NCBI GenBank assembly: GCA_903822375.1
Contig: CAIJOU010000242.1
Coordinates: 1-9,857, forward strand
Length of the DNA stretch: 9,857 nt
From: Candidatus Hydrogenedentota bacterium
GTDB lineage: Bacteria > Hydrogenedentota > Hydrogenedentia > Hydrogenedentales > CAITNO01
Reading direction: 5' to 3'
Shown piece after piece: positions 6,543-9,857 of the stretch. Made by a program: the position numbers and the translations under genes. The notes under the pieces are model-generated. The model saw only the letters and a list, made by a program, of their open reading frames with translations, did no database searches and was not told the origin of the DNA. The first letter of the stretch is position 1. Every line of letters starts with the position of its first letter.

Positions 6543-9500
6543 TTACGGCATGACCCGGGAACGCGCCAGACTTGGTGCATAGGCTTCCGGCCTGGCCGGG
6601 TCCGGTCGGGGAAGCATGTCCACGCGAGGATTCAGGTCGAGCATCCGGGCACCCGTCCGTAAAGCCTTAAGCATTGTCTGGTAATCCACGTCCGTGGTGT
6701 CTTTAAACACCGGGCCGCCTTCCTTTTCGCGGCATAAACCCAATCCGCCGGCATCCTTGGCCAAGGGCGCGGTCAGCATCTGGCTGTACTCGGGATGGGT
6801 CAGGTTGATTCGGTATTCCGGCCCAAAGACCGGCATGGCGTTCTCAATCTGCAGACTCTGGTCCATGATCGTGATATCCGACCAGACCTTGCTGGTCACG
6901 GTGACGACAGACTGGCCCAGCCAGGCGTCAGAGATCTCGACGTCCCGCTTGTGGCAGTCAAAACACCTGCGCATGAATACGGGCGCAAACTCCTTTCGGA
7001 ACCAACCGTCTTCCAAGTCGTCATACCAGCGGTCGCGGGCACCGTTTACGCCGCCGTCAGTGTAAAGATAGGTATGGTAATAGGGGACGTTGGCGTCAAT
7101 CCACGTGTAAACGCGCTGCCTGTCTTCGCGCGGGATCAACTGTCCGCAATGGTCCGTGTCCACATACTTCAGAATGCTGCTTGCCAGACTGCCGTTGGCG
7201 CGCGGCGTGGTCAGGTCCTGATCCGCCCCGTTCTGTGGAATGTGATGGATGAAACCTCGGTCAATCAGCATGTCGTAGGACATGTTGAAATACCGGGTCT
7301 TGTCACCGGAGAGGTCCATGTTGCCCTTTGGCGCCGCCCCGTTGTGACAGTCCACGCAGTACTTGTCCCACACCGGCTGGACCACTTTGACATAGTCAAT
7401 GATGCCCTGCGTACCCCAGTCCGGACGTTGCGGCTCCGATGGCGGCCGCAGCCCGGCCAGCGGCGTTGCGCGGCTCTCCGCTCCGGGCGATTTCAGATAG
7501 GCGTGGCATCCAACGCAACTGTTTCGCTCGCCGGGCATCAACTGGGTCGTCGACCCCATCTTCTGAAGCACACGCCCCTCGGCGTCCAGGGCATTGAAGG
7601 AAATGTCCCGCAGCGCGGGTGCCACAAAGTGGGCCGACCCGTCTTCTTCCACGGGGACTGTGCCGACAAGCCGGCGAACATAGAACGTGCCGCGCCCGAT
7701 AAGCGGCGAAATGTTGTAGGCATAGCCCCCCGTATGCGGGCGCGTCTTGGGAACGAGTTCCATGATTTGCAGGGCCTTGATCTCTCCCCGTTCCACCTGG
7801 CCTTTCAGTCCGGCATACACATCACTGAGAAACAGCGTGCCTGTCCTGATGTCGTCCGGACAGATTCCGCTTATCACCGGGTCCACACGGATGAACTCCT
7901 CCAGTTTGCATTGGGATGCCAGTGCCGGCGGACATGGGCGCGGGCGCAGCGGTATTGGGTTGTAGCAACCCAGCGTACCGGCCTCTTCACAAACGGGGCT
8001 CTTGTTTCCCCGATTGTCGAGCAGATATATCCGGCTCTTCCTATCGCTTTCTCCACCGTAGGACACGAGAAACTCATTCTCGTTCAGTGGAAACGGATCG
8101 ATATATCCATTCTGAAAGTCGCCATCAAAGTAAGTCGGGCACTCCGGCGTCAGAAAACGAAAACCCTCTCCGCGCGGAGCTTCCTGCCCGAGGCGGTCCC
8201 AGAGCAGGCCCGCCACGCCGTAGGGCCCCGCGTGGTGCCCCCCGAACGTGGACACAACCTCCGGCCGTCCCGGAACCTGCATACACTGCCAGAAGGCGTT
8301 TGGGTCGAGAACCGTGTTTCCAAAAAAGAGCTGGAGATGTGTGCCGTCCGGATTCATGGTCCATACGCCGTGGCGTTGGAACACACCCTTGTCCACACCG
8401 TAATCCCATCGAGTGAACAGCACCCTGCCGTCGTTCATCACCGAGGGGCTGTGGTCCGACAAGGTGTTCGCAGAAATCCGCCGCAGGCCGCTGCCGTCCC
8501 GATTGCACACAAAAAGCACCCCGGCCTGGTTTGCCTGGCACACGTTGACAGATCCGTTCCGGTCCGAGACGAACAGGACCTCCCCGCTTGGCAACTCCAC
8601 CGGGCTGATGTCGTCACAGCCGCCGACCGATATCTGCCTGAGGTTGGAGCCGTCGACTCCAATCTCGTAAATGTGCCAACCGCCGGAGACACCCTTTCGT
8701 TTTGCGGAAAAGAATAGCGTGGTTGCGTCGTAAGACAGGCTCATGTTGAACACGCTGCCCTCGGGGTCGTCATAGATGAGGCGGCGGCGCGCATCGGGAT
8801 TGGCAGGGTCAAACACGGAGATGGCCGCCGGACCAACACCCGGGGTCTCGTAGGGATTGACGGCATTTATTCTTCCGAAGGACGGATGTCGAACATACAC
8901 AATGGGACCGAGTTCCCGAATCGACGCATTGCGGAATTTGTCTATGGCCTCCGCGGCCCGGGAGAGCCGCTCCGCCGCATCAGGCTTTTCCGCCTGATGC
9001 GCGGCAAGCGCCTCTTGGACCAGCGCCTTCACAGGCGCAAGCCGCTTGAGGTACGCGTCACCACCCGAAGTCGGCGCCTCCTTGTCCAGCGCTTCCTGCA
9101 TCTTCAGCACAGGCGGGTCAAAGGTGGGCAGGGGTTCCACATCAACCCGGAAGTCCTGCACCTTGCCGAGCGCCTCCTCCTTACTCTTGGGGGATTCCAG
9201 AACTGGATGCACCGGATGCAGGCCGACCAGGGCAAAGGAGAAACCGTTCTTCTGAAAACACTTGGTGATCTTTACCAGAAGACGATTTTCGCCCTGGCTG
9301 AGAGGTAAGTCCATTGCCACCTGGAGGAATCGCTGCCCTGCCCCCTTGCGGATGGGAGCGTTCAGCACCGGCTTGCCGTTTAACCAGGCCTTGGCCGCGT
9401 CCAGGGTCACCAACCAGGCCTTCATGTCTTTGGACGAGGTGGAGTTGATCGTCCGGTAAAGATACATCACTTCGTTGCGGCCCGGCGGAGGCCCTGAAGG

Positions 9501-9806
9501 AAGCTGATGGTAATACCCATCCGTCCAGTCGCCGTGTTCCGTCCACCTTCGCGCTGTGTCGGCCATGCCCGGCACCGGAAACGACATGTAGGACTTGTCT
9601 AATTCTGCGGCCACACAGGCCCGGGCGACCACATCGGCCTCCGGACCAAAGACGGTGTCGAATTCGCGGGCAAACACGCCATATTCCGCATCCTTGAACG
9701 GCCCGACGCAAAACCAGGGCCCGAGCATCACGCCAGTCTCTTGGGGCGCGGCCAAGGCCGCATCCTTCCCTGCGGCGGCCCACTGGACAACGATCAGCAG
9801 GACCAT
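6543..9806 (-). CDS. Exported triheme protein with PD40 propeller and hydrazine-synthase-alpha-like core
   Basis: About 1087 residues from the ATG at 9806. Signal peptide: hydrophobic VLLIVVQWAAA, cleavage likely after ALA (residue 19). Then a beta-sandwich-like domain (about 22-205, beginning GPWFCVGPF), an Ala/Glu-rich helical stretch (about 235-300), TolB/PD40-type repeats (near 355, 405 and 460, each with SPS/SGEVLF-like strands), and a core at about 697-768 typical of the hydrazine synthase alpha-like family in Planctomycetes and relatives (VPVEEDGSAHF, LMPGERNSCVGCH). Heme c motifs: C764-H768, C817-H821 and C948-H952. YTWIDANVPYYHTY near 910 is another family signature. It probably acts outside the cytoplasmic membrane; its substrate is unknown, and no hydrazine synthase beta or gamma gene is seen, so hydrazine synthesis should not be inferred. 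Start uncertain: the frame is open to base 9857, adding 17 residues with a Lys before the hydrophobic core, so the gene may begin beyond the window. Confidence 0.85.
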   Translation of the reverse strand: MVLLIVVQWAAAGKDAALAAPQETGVMLGPWFCVGPFKDAEYGVFAREFDTVFGPEADVVARACVAAELDKSYMSFPVPGMADTARRWTEHGDWTDGYYHQLPSGPPPGRNEVMYLYRTINSTSSKDMKAWLVTLDAAKAWLNGKPVLNAPIRKGAGQRFLQVAMDLPLSQGENRLLVKITKCFQKNGFSFALVGLHPVHPVLESPKSKEEALGKVQDFRVDVEPLPTFDPPVLKMQEALDKEAPTSGGDAYLKRLAPVKALVQEALAAHQAEKPDAAERLSRAAEAIDKFRNASIRELGPIVYVRHPSFGRINAVNPYETPGVGPAAISVFDPANPDARRRLIYDDPEGSVFNMSLSYDATTLFFSAKRKGVSGGWHIYEIGVDGSNLRQISVGGCDDISPVELPSGEVLFVSDRNGSVNVCQANQAGVLFVCNRDGSGLRRISANTLSDHSPSVMNDGRVLFTRWDYGVDKGVFQRHGVWTMNPDGTHLQLFFGNTVLDPNAFWQCMQVPGRPEVVSTFGGHHAGPYGVAGLLWDRLGQEAPRGEGFRFLTPECPTYFDGDFQNGYIDPFPLNENEFLVSYGGESDRKSRIYLLDNRGNKSPVCEEAGTLGCYNPIPLRPRPCPPALASQCKLEEFIRVDPVISGICPDDIRTGTLFLSDVYAGLKGQVERGEIKALQIMELVPKTRPHTGGYAYNISPLIGRGTFYVRRLVGTVPVEEDGSAHFVAPALRDISFNALDAEGRVLQKMGSTTQLMPGERNSCVGCHAYLKSPGAESRATPLAGLRPPSEPQRPDWGTQGIIDYVKVVQPVWDKYCVDCHNGAAPKGNMDLSGDKTRYFNMSYDMLIDRGFIHHIPQNGADQDLTTPRANGSLASSILKYVDTDHCGQLIPREDRQRVYTWIDANVPYYHTYLYTDGGVNGARDRWYDDLEDGWFRKEFAPVFMRRCFDCHKRDVEISDAWLGQSVVTVTSKVWSDITIMDQSLQIENAMPVFGPEYRINLTHPEYSQMLTAPLAKDAGGLGLCREKEGGPVFKDTTDVDYQTMLKALRTGARMLDLNPRVDMLPRPDPARPEAYAPSLARSRVMP

Positions 9807-9822
9807 GGCTGCCAGTAAGTAT

Positions 9823-9841
9823 CCCCCGGCAAAGCCGGGGG
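9823..9841. repeat. GC-rich hairpin near the start of the heme protein gene
   Basis: Perfect 8-bp inverted repeat CCCCCGGC / GCCGGGGG around the 3-base loop AAA. A second stem, AAAGCC / GGCTTT (9831-9845, loop GGG), overlaps it, so the two cannot form together. Only three T residues follow on the plus strand, which makes a Rho-independent terminator unconvincing. It lies 17 bases upstream of the ATG at 9806 on the minus strand, or inside the signal-peptide coding region if the true start is further out. Short GC-rich palindromes of this shape are typical of REP-like elements, but only one copy is in the window. Confidence 0.55.
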
Positions 9842-9857
9842 CTTTAATGTTGTGAGC

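Noticed and set aside
6795..8717. Long open frame (640 codons) on the plus strand
   Set aside because: It is antisense to the triheme protein, which has three CXXCH motifs and a family core; the plus-strand product shows no domain.

Overview
This GC-rich window, with tightly packed genes and almost no intergenic space, looks like a bacterial chromosome or metagenome fragment. The mix of an anaerobic flavin/iron-sulfur NAD(P)H complex and a very large exported triheme protein related to hydrazine synthase alpha suggests a Planctomycetota/PVC-like or Hydrogenedentota-like bacterium. That lineage guess is weak: it rests on gene families alone.

Left part (87-6491, plus strand): four genes with no room for internal promoters (4-base overlap, then gaps of 3 and 7 bases), so almost certainly one operon. 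They encode a NuoE/HydC-like [2Fe-2S] protein, a NuoF/HydB-like FMN protein with ferredoxin-type clusters, an 852-residue fusion of a NuoG-like iron-sulfur chain to an NfnA-like FAD/[2Fe-2S] module, and an NfnB/GltD-like NADPH-binding flavoprotein. Together they describe a soluble cytoplasmic complex that should exchange electrons between NAD(H), NADP(H) and probably ferredoxin. The layout resembles the Stn (Sporomusa-type Nfn) transhydrogenase, in which a HydBC-like bifurcating core joins a NuoG-GltD protein. Here, however, a complete NfnA module is also present, fused to NuoG, while NfnB stays separate. The complex could therefore carry both the HydBC-type and the Nfn-type bifurcation sites. 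No hydrogenase H-cluster motif and no membrane subunit is present.

Right part (6543 to at least 9806, minus strand): one convergent gene for an exported protein of about 1087 residues, with an N-terminal beta-sandwich, a TolB/PD40-like propeller, the hydrazine-synthase-alpha type core and three CXXCH heme motifs. Its reading frame stays open to the window edge, so its true start may lie outside. A compact GC-rich hairpin (9823-9841) sits across this start region.

The 86 bases before the first gene hold a ribosome-binding site but no promoter I can defend. No tRNA, rRNA, CRISPR, insertion sequence or phage feature was seen.
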